From Mytilus trossulus (taxonomy: Eukaryota > Mollusca > Bivalvia > Mytilida > Mytilidae): 64,000 nucleotides of DNA. This document shows, piece after piece, positions 1 through 11,689 of this stretch (position 1 is the first letter of the stretch; each line of letters begins with the position of its first letter). Both the position numbers and the translations under genes were made by a program. Below the pieces are notes generated by a model, which was given only the letters and a program-made list of their open reading frames with translations, did no database searches and was not told the origin of the DNA. The stretch is taken from contig NC_086380.1 in the NCBI RefSeq assembly GCF_036588685.1, forward strand, positions 51,388,614-51,452,613, read 5' to 3'.

Positions 1-173
1 TAGGGGCAATTTGGATACAACTAATTATAGTGTTTGATTCAGGCAAAACTTTTAAAAAATTTTACAGATACTGAAACCTAACATCAAAATAATCTTGTCA
101 TTTCAGTACCAGAATGTGATTCTTAAAATTTAAAAGTTTCAATTAAGTTACTTTAAAATATTTTCTTTAACAG

Positions 174-264
174 ATGACACAAAGACTGGATATGTATGCA
201 ACAGAAATTAATGAGGCTGTCAAACCTGACTTTAAACCAGATATAATCAGAGAGAAATAACTTG
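174..264 (+). CDS. 3'-terminal coding exon of an unidentified gene (partial)
   Basis: A good 3' splice site (tttctttaacag) ends at 173. It is followed by 28 codons in phase 0 and a TAA at 258-260. The peptide is hydrophilic, running from MTQRLDMYATEI to KPDFKPDIIREK, so it looks like the charged C-terminus of a protein whose other exons lie left of the window. A donor-like CTTG|GTATGT follows the stop at 264/265. I do not recognise the family and assign no function. The ATG at 174 could also be a start codon, but its position directly after the acceptor makes an internal Met more likely. Confidence 0.45.
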
Positions 265-374
265 GTATGTATAAAAAACAGTTAATGTAAATGTGTTCAA
301 AGCCATAGGAAAGATTGATTGATAGTTGGTTAATAACACTTGTTTCAGCACATATGGATATATTATGGTGGACA

Positions 375-582
375 GATCAGGTGTGGATCCAGGTGGAGGG
401 TTCCGGGGGTTGGAACCCCCTTTTTTTTGGACGATCAATGCATTTGAATGGGAACATATAGTTGGAACCCCCCTTTTTTTTGACGATCAATTCATTTGAA
501 TGGGAACATATAGTTGGAATCCCCCACTTTGTCCTGGGTTGGGGACCCCCCTTTTTCAAATGACTGGATCCGCCACTGACAG
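375..582. repeat. dispersed repeat family B, with an internal duplication
   Basis: A C/G-rich stretch with poly-C/T and poly-G runs is bounded by 'ggatcc' and 'ctggatccgccactg'. A segment of about 65 bp (gacgatcaat..catttgaatgggaacatatag) occurs twice. A related copy is at 42825-42955, and a weaker fragment at about 41845-41925. The small open frames on its minus strand are repeat artefacts. Confidence 0.7.
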
Positions 583-1134
583 TTTAAGGGTAAAGATCCT
601 ATGAACTTAATTAAAACCCTTATGTCACTTACTTGATATGGACACATACCTCATCCCTACAGTTTAGAACACACAAGGAATTAAGGTGAACATTATTTAA
701 ATTCTTACCATGTACCTAACAGAAAATTATGGGTAATGTATACTCAGATATTCAAATTACTAAATGATGGGCATGACTGACCATACTAATTGTTGTGATG
801 AGTAAATCTATCTAATCTAAAAAAAAAAAAAAAATCATGAAAAGTAATTTTTAGATTGGAGTTATCTATCTTTGGTCCATAATACAAGTTGGCTTTGACT
901 TCCATTGCTTAAAATGTTTAAATTCACACTATAAAATATAGCAATCTTTACCCTCTGGTGCTCACAAGCACTCAGATTAATGAGTGAGTTTAAGTTCCCA
1001 GGTAGAGAGAACCTGAATATGGAAACTGGATGTACTAGCCAATCAAGATCAGAGCAAAGAATCACGCTTTTTAAAATTTTCAAATAAGATTTTATTTATC
1101 TAGAGCGAGAAAATAATTGAACCTTTGAAAAAAA

Positions 1135-1338
1135 AGTAAAATCACAAAAGTACTGAACTCCAATTGAAATTCATAACCGCAAGTTTAAGTCTGTAATCAA
1201 ATGGCAAAATCAAAAGCACAAACACATCAAACGAATGGATAACAACTGTCATATTCCTGACTTAGTACAGGAATTTTCTTATGTAGAAAAGGGTGGACTT
1301 TACCTGGTTTTATAGCTAGCTAAACCTCTCACTTGTAT
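1135..1338 (+). repeat. dispersed repeat family A, copy 1
   Basis: First of at least six copies in the window of a ~200-bp unit. It runs from 'gtaaaatcacaaaa.tactgaactcc' through 'aatcaaatggcaaaatcaaaagc' and 'cctgacttagtacagg' to 'acctggttttatagctagc'. Other copies are at about 11575-11685 (-), 44256-44452, 49146-49337, 56313-56460 and 58590-58740. It has no coding capacity, and its class (SINE-like or other) is not determined. Confidence 0.75.
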
Positions 1339-1637
1339 GACCATTTCATTGAATTCCATTATATTAACAACAATGTGTGAACAAAACTAACAGATATAAT
1401 AGGTAAAAATGTCAAAAATAAGGGTTCATCAGTCAACATAAAGAACCCTGATAGTGATATATATGTTCCAAAGTATTTTCCATAACAAAAATGTTTACAG
1501 AAAATGTTTTTTTCAAATTTTGTTGGAATTTTTTTCAATTGTTAAGTAACAGTGCCTTTTGAACAGTCAGGAAGGCTCATTGGAGCTTCTTGTTTTATTT
1601 TTTTGTAGTGAATTAAATTATTTCACTTTTTTTTCAG

Positions 1638-1735
1638 ATAGAGGAAGTGACACACAGTATCTAGTCAGGATCATTCATCAACTTTGATAGTTGGATGTGT
1701 GAACATATTTAGAATAAATACAGTCAGGGAAATCT
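1638..1735 (+). other. possible 3'UTR exon and poly(A) site of the left-edge gene
   Basis: A pyrimidine-rich acceptor (ttttttttcag) ends at 1637, and an AATAAA follows at 1713-1718. Joined to the donor at 264/265 this gives a final noncoding exon. The stop codon would then lie only a few bases before the last junction, which nonsense-mediated decay would tolerate. The model rests on splice and poly(A) motifs only; no transcript is visible. Another AATAAA at 3520-3525 could end a longer, unspliced 3'UTR instead. Confidence 0.25.
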
Positions 1736-3620
1736 TCCAAATAAAGGCCTTGTTTAAAACACTATTTATATAAATAAAAAAATTGAAAAAGAAATAATAT
1801 TGTTTAGTAGATGCATACCTATTATGTATTCAGATACTTTGTTTTACCTTTTTTTCAAGTTCTATTTTATAAGAATGATATATGAAACAAAATTAATTAT
1901 GAGTTAAATTTATGAGTAATAATACCACGCATGAAATTGCTTAAAAGACCTTTATTTTAATTATTTTATTTTATTAATGAATGTCAACTTGGTGAAGTAA
2001 AATTTAAAAAAAAAAGAAAAGAATGCGATTAATTAAGTGGCATTTTGATACTGTTGATACTCTGTACTACCGAGCTACGGAGTCATACTCAAGTATTAGA
2101 TACCTGTTGACATCCATAATTTCATTGTATTAATATAACCAGGTTTGAAGCAATTTTTCTTCTTTCCAATAACAAAGTTTATTTTGGCATTAATATGGGA
2201 GCGATTTTTTTAAGTGAAAATACGGAAGAATGATAATTGTTTTATGTTTTGTATGTTATATTAAACCTATTAATCAGTTCATTTTCATTTTTGCTTTCCA
2301 TTTTAATTAAAATACACTTGATCGGTTTTGGAAATCTTAAGAGAGTAATACATTTGGTATAAAACATACATATATTGCTGGCAATTAGATAACGCTATCT
2401 TAGTGATTACAATGTCAGTTATCAACACCTGATTTTTGTCCTCAGAGGGAAGGCTGACACAAATTAGAGAACAGTAACAATAAATAGCTCTGAATGAGAT
2501 AAGCTTTCTCCAGCTGATATAATTAATGTAGGAAGGCAGAAAAAAAACAATCATTTTACATCAAGTACATTTAATATAAAAAGAGCAGTATCCCTACTTC
2601 ATACAAAATCATGGCTTTATTTACTCACATTTGGAGAAACATAGCTTGCGTTCTGACCATCTGTCAGTCCACCAACAAATATAACTATTGACCTTTTTAA
2701 TGGAATGACAATATAATACTAAGTATAGTTGTGTAAAGTTTATTTCTATTGTAGATAATTTCTATGTGATTCCTTGATAGACCTCTAACAGTTCATTATT
2801 ACAAGTTAAAACCTTAATGAAAGTAAGGGCCATATGTTTATTGTGTTGGATTTTTTCATTATTATCTATCAGTATTCTCCTCAACGAAGCTTGACATCCA
2901 TTGATCAAACAGGTGTAGGTTTACAGGATTTAGACTAATCTCATACATGTAACTATATTCATATATAAGTAAGACAATCTTTATATTTAGTTTATTATGA
3001 CTTGTATCTTCTGGCTGTAATACTTGATTTGTTTAGAAAAAAATACATATTCAACAGTTTTTTGAATGGTAGACTGGAAAAGCAAAATTTATTATGTAGT
3101 TATATTATTTTAAGGTTCTTTAACCAATTTGAAGTTTTCTTGATCTAGTCTGTTTTGTTCATTGATGATAAAGCTTATGCTGTATAAACTGAAGTAACAC
3201 TAAAGTTATCAGCATAAAATTAATTATTAGAAAAGCAGGGAATACATGTTTTGCATGTAAAATCATTTTGTATGAACTTGTATCATTTCTGAGGGATTAT
3301 TAATTTATATATGTAAACTTAGGTCACAGAGAAATATATTGATGTCTTACAGTAATTATTATATAAAACCTCTATCTAACAGTATACTTTTTGTAATAGT
3401 TTAGGGGAAGCAGGAAGCACTATAGTAAGATGTGGAGTATACCAGTAATTGTTTTGTATACAGGTTATACTGTTTTGTTATCTATATACTTATGTTATAT
3501 TGCATGATTGTCAATACCCAATAAAATATATACCTATATCCACCGGTGTTTAATCTTTATATCAGCAATATGCACTGTCTTTATATTCCTTACAACAGGT
3601 TGAGTACTTTTATTAAGACA
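1736..3620. other. gene-free AT-rich DNA
   Basis: I find no exon-like frame with splice sites and no obvious repeat unit. An AATAAA lies at 3520-3525 and could be a distal poly(A) signal for the left-edge gene. The short open frames here are unremarkable. Confidence 0.5.
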
Positions 3621-3621
3621 T

Positions 3622-6600
3622 GCTTCCCAGAGTGTTATTCGTCTTTGTAACTTGTTTGCTCAGTGTGTCATGTTTTTGTAAGGAACTTGCCTCGAGTGTC
3701 ATTCGTCTTTGTAACGTGTTTGCTCAGAGTTTCATTTGTTTTTAGCTCACCTGACCTGAAAGGTCAAGTGAGTTTTTCTCATCACTTGGCGTCCGTCGTC
3801 CGTCGTCCTGCGTCCGTCGTCCGTCGTCCGTAAACTTTTACAAAAATCTTCTCCTCTGAAACTACTGGGCCAAATCTAACCAAACTTGGCCACAATCATC
3901 CTTGGTGTATCTAGTTTAAAAAATGTGTCCGGTAACCTCGCCATCCAACCAAGATGGCCGCCATGGCTAAAAATAGAACACATGGGTAAAATGTATATTT
4001 TTGCTTATATCTTTGAAACCATAACATTTAGAGCAAATCTGACATGGGTAAAATTGTTGATCAGGTCAAGATCTATCTGCCCTGAAATTTTCAGATGAAT
4101 CAGACAACCTGTTGTTGGGTTGCTGCTTCTGAATTGGTTATTTTAAGGAAATTTTGCAGTTTTTGGTTATTATCTTGAATACTATTATAGATAAAGATAA
4201 ACTGTAAACAGCAATAATGTTCAGCAAAGTAAGACCTACAAATAAGTCAACATGACCAAAATTGTCAGTCAACCCCTTAAGGAGTTATTGCCCTTAATAG
4301 TCAAATTTTAACAACTTTTTGTCATTTTTTGTAACTTGTACAAAAATCTTCTTCTCTGAAACTGCATGGCCAAATATAACCAAACTTGGCCACAATTATC
4401 ATTGTGGTATATAGTTTAAAAAATGTGTTTGATGACCCCGTCTTCCAAACAAAATGGCCGCCATGGCTAAAATTAGAACATAGTGTTAAAATGCAGTTTT
4501 TGATTTATATCTTTGAAACTAAGACATTTAGGGCAAATCTTGAATGATTTAGATGTCCATCAGAATAAGATCTATCCCCTCACAAATTTTCAGATGAATC
4601 CAACAAGTTGTTGTTGGGTTGCTGCCCTAAAATTGGTAATTTTAAGGAAATTTTGCAGTTTTTGGTTATTATCTTGAATACTATAATAGATAGAGATAAA
4701 CTGTAAATTGCAATAATGTTCAGCAAAGTAAGATCTACAAACAAGTCAACATGATCAAAATTGTTAGAGGACCCCTTAAGGAGTTATTGCCCTTTATAGT
4801 CAATATTGAACAATATTTCGTCATTTTTGTAATTTGTACAAAAATCTTCTTTTCTTATACTATGGGCCAAATTTAACCAAACTTGGCCACAATCATTACT
4901 AGGGTGTCTAATTACCTACCAACCAAGATGACCGACATCAGTAAATACAGTAACAGGTGAGCGACACAGGCTCTTGAGAGCCTCTAGTTTGTAAAGAACT
5001 TGCCCAGAGTGTCATTCGTCTTTGTAACGTGTTTGCTCAGAGTTTCATTTGTTTTTTGTAAAGAACTTTCCCAGAGTGTCATTCGTCTTTGTAACGTGTT
5101 TGCTCGGAGTGTCATATGATTTTGTAAAGAACTTGCCCAGAGTGTCATTCGTCTTTGTAACGTGTTTGCTCAGAGTGTCATATGTTTCTGTTGTGAACTT
5201 GCCCAGAGTGTCATTCGTCTTTTTAACGTGTTTGCTCAGAGTGTCATATGATTTTGTTGTGAACTTGCCCAGAGTGTCATTCGTCTTTGTAAAGTGTTTG
5301 TTCAGAGTGTCATATGATTTTGTAAAGAACTTGCCCAGAGTGTCATTCGTCTTTGTAACGTGTTTGCTCAGAGTGTCATATGTTTCTGTTAGGAACTTGC
5401 CCAGAGTGTCATTCGTCTCTGAAACGTGTTTGCTCAGAGTGTCATATGATTTTGTTGTGAACTTGCCCAGAGTGTCATTCGTCTTTGTAACGTGTTTGCT
5501 CAGAGTGTCATGATTTTGTAAAGAACTTGCCCAAGGTGTCATTCGTCTGTGTAACGTGTTTGCTCAGAGTGTCATATGTTTCTGTTAGGAACTTGCCCAG
5601 AGTGTCATTCGTCTTTGTAACGTGTTTGCTCGGAGTGTCATATGATTTTGTAAAGAACTTGCCCAGAGTGTCATTCGTCTTTGTAGCGTGTTTGATCAGA
5701 GCTTCATTTGTTTTTGTTAGGAACTTGCCTTGAGTGTCATTCCTCTTTGTAACGTGTTTGCTCAGAGTGTCATATGATTTTGTAAAGAACTTGCCCAGAG
5801 TGTCATTCGTCTTTGTAACATATTTGCTCATAGTGTTGTAAATTTTGGAAGGTGTTCGTTTAGACTGTGATTTGTTTTGGTAAAGTATTTGATAAGAGTG
5901 TCATGTATTTTGAAAGATGCTTGCCTAAAGTTCCATTTGTCTGTGTTACGTGTTTGCTCAGAGTGTCGTATGTATTTGATTGCTCATATATTCATTTGTC
6001 AGTTTTGTAGGCTTTTTACATATTTTGTTATTTGTCTTTGTAATGTGTCTGCTCATAGTGTCATAATTTGTAAGTTGCTTGCTCAGAGTGGCATTTGTTT
6101 TCATAGCGTGTTTGTTCAGAGTGTCATGTTTTTGTAAGGTGCTTGCTTATAAGTTTTATAATTTGTCTTTGTAGATGATTTTCCTTGAGTTTCATTTGTC
6201 TTTGTAACGTATTTGTAATATGCCTTTGTTACGTATTTGCTTATTGTCATGTTTCTAAAAAGTGATTGCCCATAGTGTCGTTTGTCTTTTTAACGTGTTT
6301 ACTGAGTGTCAAATGTATGTGTAAGGTGATTGCCCAGAGTGTCGTTTGTCTCTGTAAAGTTGTCTTGAGTGTCAAATGTGTGTGTAAGATGCTTGCTCAG
6401 AGTGTCGTTTGTCTTTGTAAAGTTTCTGAGTGCCAAAGGTGTGTGTTCGGTGCTTGCCAAGAGTGTCGTTTGTCTTCGTAAAGTTTTCTGAGTGTCAAAT
6501 GTGTATGTAAGGTGCTTGCCCAGAGTGTCATTTGTCTTTGTAACGTGTTTTCTGAGTGTCAAATATGTGTGTAAGGTGGTGCTTGCACAGAGTGCCATTG

Positions 6601-7530
6601 GTCTTTGTAAAGTCTTTTCTGAGTGTCAAATGTGTGTGTAAGGTGCTTGCCCAGAGTTTCATTTGTCTTTGTAACGTGTTTTCTGAGTGTCAAATATGTG
6701 TGTAAGGTGGTGCTTGCACAGAGTGCCGTTGGTCTTTGTAAAGTCTTTTCTGAGTGTCAAATGTGTGTGTAAGGTGCTTGCCCAGAGTTTAATTTGTCTT
6801 TGTAACGTGTTTTTTGAGTGTCAAATATGTGTGTAAGGTGGTGCTTGCACAGAGTGCCGTTGGTCTTTGTAAAGTCTTTTCTGAGTGTCAAATGTGTGTG
6901 TAAGGTGCTTGCCCAGAGTTTCATTTGTCTTTTTAATATGCCTTTGTTACGTATTTGCTCATTGTCATGATTCTGAAAGGTGATTGCCCATAGTGTCATT
7001 TGTCTTTGTGACGTGTTTTCTGAGTGTCATTTGTCTTTGTTGCTTGTTTGAACAGAGTTTCAAGTTTTGTAAGGTACTTGCACAGAGTGTCATTTGTCTT
7101 TGTATGTTTTTGCCTAGAGTAGCATATGTTTTAATGGGCTTGCCCAGAGTGTCATTTGTGTATGTGTTTGCCTAGAGTATCATATGTTTTAAGGGACTTG
7201 CCCAGGGTGTCATTTGTCTTTGTATGTGTTTGCCTAGAGTATAGTATGTTTTAAGAGGCTTGCCCAGAGTGTCAGTTGTCTATATCTGTTTGCCAAGAGT
7301 ATCGTTTGTTTTACGGGGCTTGCCCAGAGTTTCACGTGTCTATATGTGTTTACCTAGAGTATCTTATATTTTAAGGGGCTTGCCTAAAGTGTCACGTGTC
7401 TATATGTGTTTGCCTAGAGTATCGTATATTTTACGGGGCTTGCCAAGAGTGTCAGGTGTCGTTATATGTGTTTGCCTACATTATCGGTTATCTGTAAAGT
7501 ATGTTTGCCAACAGTGTCATTTATCTGTGT
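3622..7530. repeat. 66-bp minisatellite array (dimeric ~33-bp subunits), interrupted
   Basis: The unit alternates 'cttgcccagagtgtcattcg' with 'gtttgctcagagtgtcatat'. The measured period is 66 bp (for example 5132 to 5198). It is regular from 4990 to 5830, then decays into diverged and higher-order forms up to about 7530. Because 66 is divisible by 3 and the unit lacks stops in some frames, long open frames appear on both strands (5045-5542 -, 5049-5513 +, 5508-5831 -). Their 22-residue periodic peptides and mirror-image openness argue that they are not genes. Array copies lie on both sides of the element at 3744-4987. Confidence 0.9.
3744..4987. mobile_element. 1.24-kb bivalve-type dispersed element inserted in the 66-bp minisatellite
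   Basis: The element starts 'agctcacctgacctgaaagg' and ends 'cttgagagcctctag'. Both ends fold into short hairpins: TGACCT/AGGTCA at the left and AGGCTCT/AGAGCCT at the right. After the start comes a (gtccgtc)n run, then two diverged ~490-bp tandem halves, each with 'ccaaacttggccacaat' and 'atggccgccatggctaaa'. The minisatellite reads 'catttgttttt' up to the left end and resumes 'tttgtaaagaacttgccc' at the right end, so the boundaries can be read directly. No transposase is visible. From memory, sequences of this type are abundant in bivalve genomes; the class is unresolved. Confidence 0.75.
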
Positions 7531-8425
7531 TCACACCGCCATAGTGAGGAAACAAATTAGTTTCACAACACCCTAATCCCTGTTATGACTCAGCTTATGA
7601 CTTGTAAGCTGGTTCGCGGCTGACACTTTGTTCAGATCGTCACGAAACACAAAAACTGAATGATGAAAGACAGAAAATACCGATCTAAGAGAACTCGCAA
7701 CTAGTTCAAACCTAATTACAACAACAAAATAAATACTAAGTACTGTTCTGCCAGATTAAGGTACTAATCATATCGGCCATATAAGAAATAAACACCTATT
7801 TATGGATGAAGACGTTCATTTCTTATATAGTATAAAAAAAAAACACCTAAGAAATGTGGTTTGATTGTCAATGAGACAATTGTCAACTATCATTCACAGT
7901 AAAAATGTAGTAGATGTTTTCTATCAATCAAGGGATGGCATAAAATATACCAGATAAGTTTGATATTACAATTTTCTGACAAATTTGTGTGCTGTCTTTT
8001 CTGTTCACCAGTGCACAAAACCGAGAAAAATACAACTTAGATACATTGACATTTCCCAATATAAATGCTTATTGACGTATTTAGGTGATATTTACTATTC
8101 GTTATATCAAATGTATATATCTTTAACAAAAACAATATCTCCGCGAGCTCTTCCGTTAAGACATACTAATTGCGACGGTTGGATTTATGTTATATTTCGG
8201 TGGTGATATATTAGGATTTTAATTGTAATCCTATTGGCAATTTTATTGCTTGAAAAAGATCATTTGACACATAAAATACGGCTGTTATTTTCTCGCCTTT
8301 TTAATTTTTTAATGCCTTGCAAGTACATATAATATACATCACGTGGATCATGATAATATGTTCTAGATTCTAGTTACATATAATAAAGGCTATACAATTT
8401 ATGCTCCCTAATTTTCAATTACATA
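7531..8425. other. gene-free stretch between two minisatellites
   Basis: I see no supported exon. A fragment at about 7855-7895 (ttgtcaatgagacaattgtc) resembles dispersed family H, found again near 26440 and 44815. The rest is AT-rich and unremarkable. Confidence 0.45.
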
Positions 8426-9312
8426 TTATATATAGGTCATGCGTGTGGCTCGCGGTTACTCCATTTTTATTACATTAATATATAGGTCATGCGTGTGGCT
8501 CATGGTTAATGTCTTCTTATTACATATAATATATAGGTCATACGTGTGGCTCGTGGTTACTGTCTTCTTATTACATATAATATATTGGTCATGCGTGTGG
8601 CTCATGGTTACTGTCTTCTTATTACATATAATATAGGGCATGTGGCTCATGCTCACTGCTTTTTAATTACATATAAAATATAGGTCATGCGTGTGGCTCA
8701 TGATTACTGTCTTCTTATAACATATAATATATAGGTCATACGTGTGGCTAATGGTTACTGTCTTCTTATAACATATAATATATTGGTCATGCGTGTGGCT
8801 CATGGTTACTGTCTTCTTATTACATATAATATATAGGTCATGCGTGTGGCTCATGGTTACTGTCTTCTTATTACATATAATATATAGGTCATACGTGTGG
8901 CTCGTGGTTACTGTCTTCTTATTACATATAATATATTGGTCATGCGTATGGCTCATGGTTACTGTCTTCTTATTACATATAATATAGGGCATGTGGCTCA
9001 TGCTCACTGCTTTTTAATTACATATAAAATATAGGTCATGCGTGTGGCTCATGATTACTGTCTTCTTATAACATATAATATATAGGTCATGCGTGTGGCT
9101 CATGGTTACTGTCTTCTTATAACATATAATATATTGGTCATGCGTGTGGCTCATGGTTACTGTCTTCTTATTACATATAATATATAGGTCGTGCGTGTGG
9201 CTCATGATTACTGTCTTCTTATAACATATAATATATAATAGGGCATGCGTGTGGCTCATGGTTTCTGTCTTCTTATAACATATAATATAGGGCATGTGGC
9301 TCATGGTTATAC
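8426..9312. repeat. 51-bp minisatellite array, ~17 copies
   Basis: The unit is built of 'ttacatataatatataggtc' and 'atgcgtgtggctcatggtta' followed by 'ctgtcttctta'. Successive 'ggtca' positions at 8485, 8536 and 8587 give the period. Shortened units (about 8635 and 8990) recur about 350 bp apart, so a block of units was itself duplicated. Fifty-one is divisible by 3, which explains periodic open frames on both strands (17-residue repeat, MSHTHDQYIICNKKTV type on minus). I do not consider them genes. Confidence 0.9.
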
Positions 9313-9334
9313 ATTTTACATCATTAGCAGTTTC

Positions 9335-9700
9335 ATACACCAGTCAAAATTTTGACAGGTCGTTTTATGGTATACAAATGTTCGGCGTCCGTCTGTCCGT
9401 CGTTAACATGTCGCACCGTAACTTGAGAACAACTATACTAATTTCTATGAAAATTAACATAGTTGTTTCTTTTGATGGTATAACGACCTGTATATTTTTT
9501 GGTGAAAATCAGATTAAAACTACTTTTTAAATTAACAGGGATGTGTTTTATTCACCTATAGCTCCGTATCTCAAACACGATTTGGGTGTATTGCTTAAAA
9601 CTTTACACACTTCTAAATTGTATCAATCTTAAAATCTGTATACTACTCTTAGGTGATGATTCAAAATGTTATTTTAGAGTAATTTAGTTTTTTTTGTATA
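9335..9700. repeat. dispersed repeat fragment
   Basis: The stretch 'ttcggcgtccgtctgtccgtcgttaac' followed by 'cgtaacttgagaac' resembles the (gtccgtc)-bearing dispersed sequences elsewhere in the window. No coding potential is supported. Confidence 0.45.
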
Positions 9701-9710
9701 AAATAATTTT

Positions 9711-10262
9711 AAGAGGTACTTTTTTAGACAGTGTAATAAACACGATAAGCAAAATTATATCGGTCAATTATGAATAACAAAATTCAGCATGTTTGCAAAA
9801 TATAATCCAGATAACATAAGACAAATATAAGTGACAGATAATTATTGTTCGACGTCATTGTTAGAATTTTTACCAATATCTCTTGTGGAAATTTAAGAGG
9901 AACTTTTTTAGACAGTGTAATAAACACGATAAGCAAAATTATATCGGTCAATTATGAATAACAAAATTCAGCATGTTTGCAAAATATAATCCAGATAACA
10001 TAAGACAAATATAAGTGACAGATAATTATTGTTCGACGTCATTGTTAGAATTTTTACCAATATCTCTTGTGGAAATTTAAGAGGAACTTTTTTAGACAGT
10101 GTAATAAACACGATAAGCAAAATTATATCGGTCAATTATGAATAACAAAATTCAGCTTGTTTGCAAAATATAATCCAGATAACATAAGACAAATATAAGT
10201 GACAGATAATTATTGTTCGACGTCATTGTTAGAATTTTTACCAATATCTCTTGTGGAAATCA
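9711..10262. repeat. 184-bp unit in three near-identical tandem copies
   Basis: 'aagaggaactttttta' begins copies at 9711, 9895 and 10079. Each copy runs through 'cacgataagcaaaattatat' and 'gttcgacgtcattgttag' to 'tctcttgtggaaat'. The copies are almost identical (the third has 'cagcttg' for 'cagcatg'), which points to recent amplification. No open frame spans them. Confidence 0.9.
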
Positions 10263-10529
10263 CATATTTCAAGGTAATTATGTTTGAATCCTCAGTATAA
10301 CCTCCAAGCTAGAAAACAACTGTTAATGTATACCATTTGGAAACAATGCTTTAAATAATGTTTGTGTTAAGTTATGAATTGTTGCTATAAATACTTGAAT
10401 ACCTGAGGCAGCATAATTGTGTCTAATCTTCAGTTAGCTAGTAATTGAACGTAATCGATTAGATAATCGTCAATTATTTTGATATAGTGATCGATTGAAA
10501 TCCTTAAAGAAATCGGTTTTATTGATCGA

Positions 10530-11570
10530 TTAATTTTGACACCAGTCGTGCCCATCCCTTACCTACCCCTTTGTTATACCATGACCTACAACTTTGCAAT
10601 ACCAGGACAAATATGTTGTTCCTTCGACTCATATTCAGTTCAGTCTGTACCTATATTTGTGTTTTGTGTTACTCCGAATATGTTGTGTTAAAGACAGGTT
10701 TTTGATCATGTGCCTTGTCTATATGCCCTTTTCATGTTTCTTCGATACATATATCACGTGTCTCTGTCTTCTTTCATCCCGTCAATGTGTTATTGTGCAA
10801 GTTTTTTTTATTAGTTGCTAATATACTTGGTCTATGTGCCATTTTGTGCGTCTTTGCTACATTTTTGTTTGTTTTTATAGTAATTAATATTATAACATAA
10901 TATTGATTGCTGTACCCCTATTTTTTTACATTTTGTTCGTTTTGTTTACACATTGTTGTCAGTCTGATGGAATTTGATGCGACTGTCATAATTAGTTCAT
11001 CCAAATGTTCTCCTATTTATTTGTGTTGTAGTCCTGTAATATTATGTTGTCATTTCAATGTTATATTCAACATTGCTATTAAATTGCGAGGTTTGGCATG
11101 CTCCCAAACCAGGTTCAACCCACCATTTTTCCTTTAAAAATGGCCATTGTTATATTATTGTTCGTTTCTGTGTGTGTTACATTTTAACGTTGCGTCGTTT
11201 GTTTTCTCTTATTTTTGAGTGTAAATTCACGTTGCGATAAGACGTGTCACGGTACTTGTCTATCCCAAATTCATATATTTGGTTTTTATGTTATATTTGT
11301 TATTCTCGTGGGATTTGGTCTGATACTTGGTCCGTTTCTGTGTGTGTTACATTTTAGTGTTGTGTCGTTGTTCTCCTCTTATATTTAATGCGTTTCCCTT
11401 GGTTTTAGTTTGTTACCCCGATTTTGTTTTTTGTCCATGGATTAATGAGTTTTGACAGCAGTATACTACTGATGCCTTTATTTGTCATACACGTGAGAGA
11501 TTTAGCTAGCTTTAAAACAGGATTTAATCCCCACCATATTTTACATGAGAAAATGCCTCTACCAAGTAAG
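10530..11570. repeat. dispersed repeat mosaic, T-rich
   Basis: A T-rich stretch contains the doublet 'tttctgtgtgtgttacattt' (about 11165 and 11335) and 'gaggtttggcatgctcccaaac'. This style recurs around mussel non-LTR elements in my memory of such genomes. The small open frames here (10594-11240, 11424-11609) have low-complexity hydrophobic peptides and no recognisable domain. Confidence 0.5.
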
Positions 11571-11574
11571 GAGT

Positions 11575-11685
11575 TGATATCCATTCGTTTGAGGTGTTTG
11601 TGTTTTTGATTTTGCCATTTATAAGGGACTTTCCTAAAGAATTTTCCTCGGTGTTCAATTTTTTTGTAATTTTACTTTTTATGCG
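11575..11685 (-). repeat. dispersed repeat family A, copy on the minus strand
   Basis: This is the reverse complement of family A: 'atccattcgtttgagg' and 'gattttgccattt', through 'tcctcggtgttcaa', to 'aattttacttttta'. It abuts the retrotransposon remnant that follows. Confidence 0.65.
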
Positions 11686-11689
11686 TGCT

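Noticed and set aside
3744..4987. Assignment of the inserted element to Helitrons
   Set aside because: The right end (hairpin then CTAG) fits, but the left end does not begin cleanly with TC after an A, and no Rep/helicase coding is present.
5045..5831. Open frames of 107-165 codons on both strands
   Set aside because: Mirror-image products of the 66-bp minisatellite; no start context, splice sites or domain.
8439..9340. His/Met/Tyr-rich and Val/Trp-rich periodic open frames
   Set aside because: Artefacts of the 51-bp array, open on both strands because 51 is a multiple of 3.
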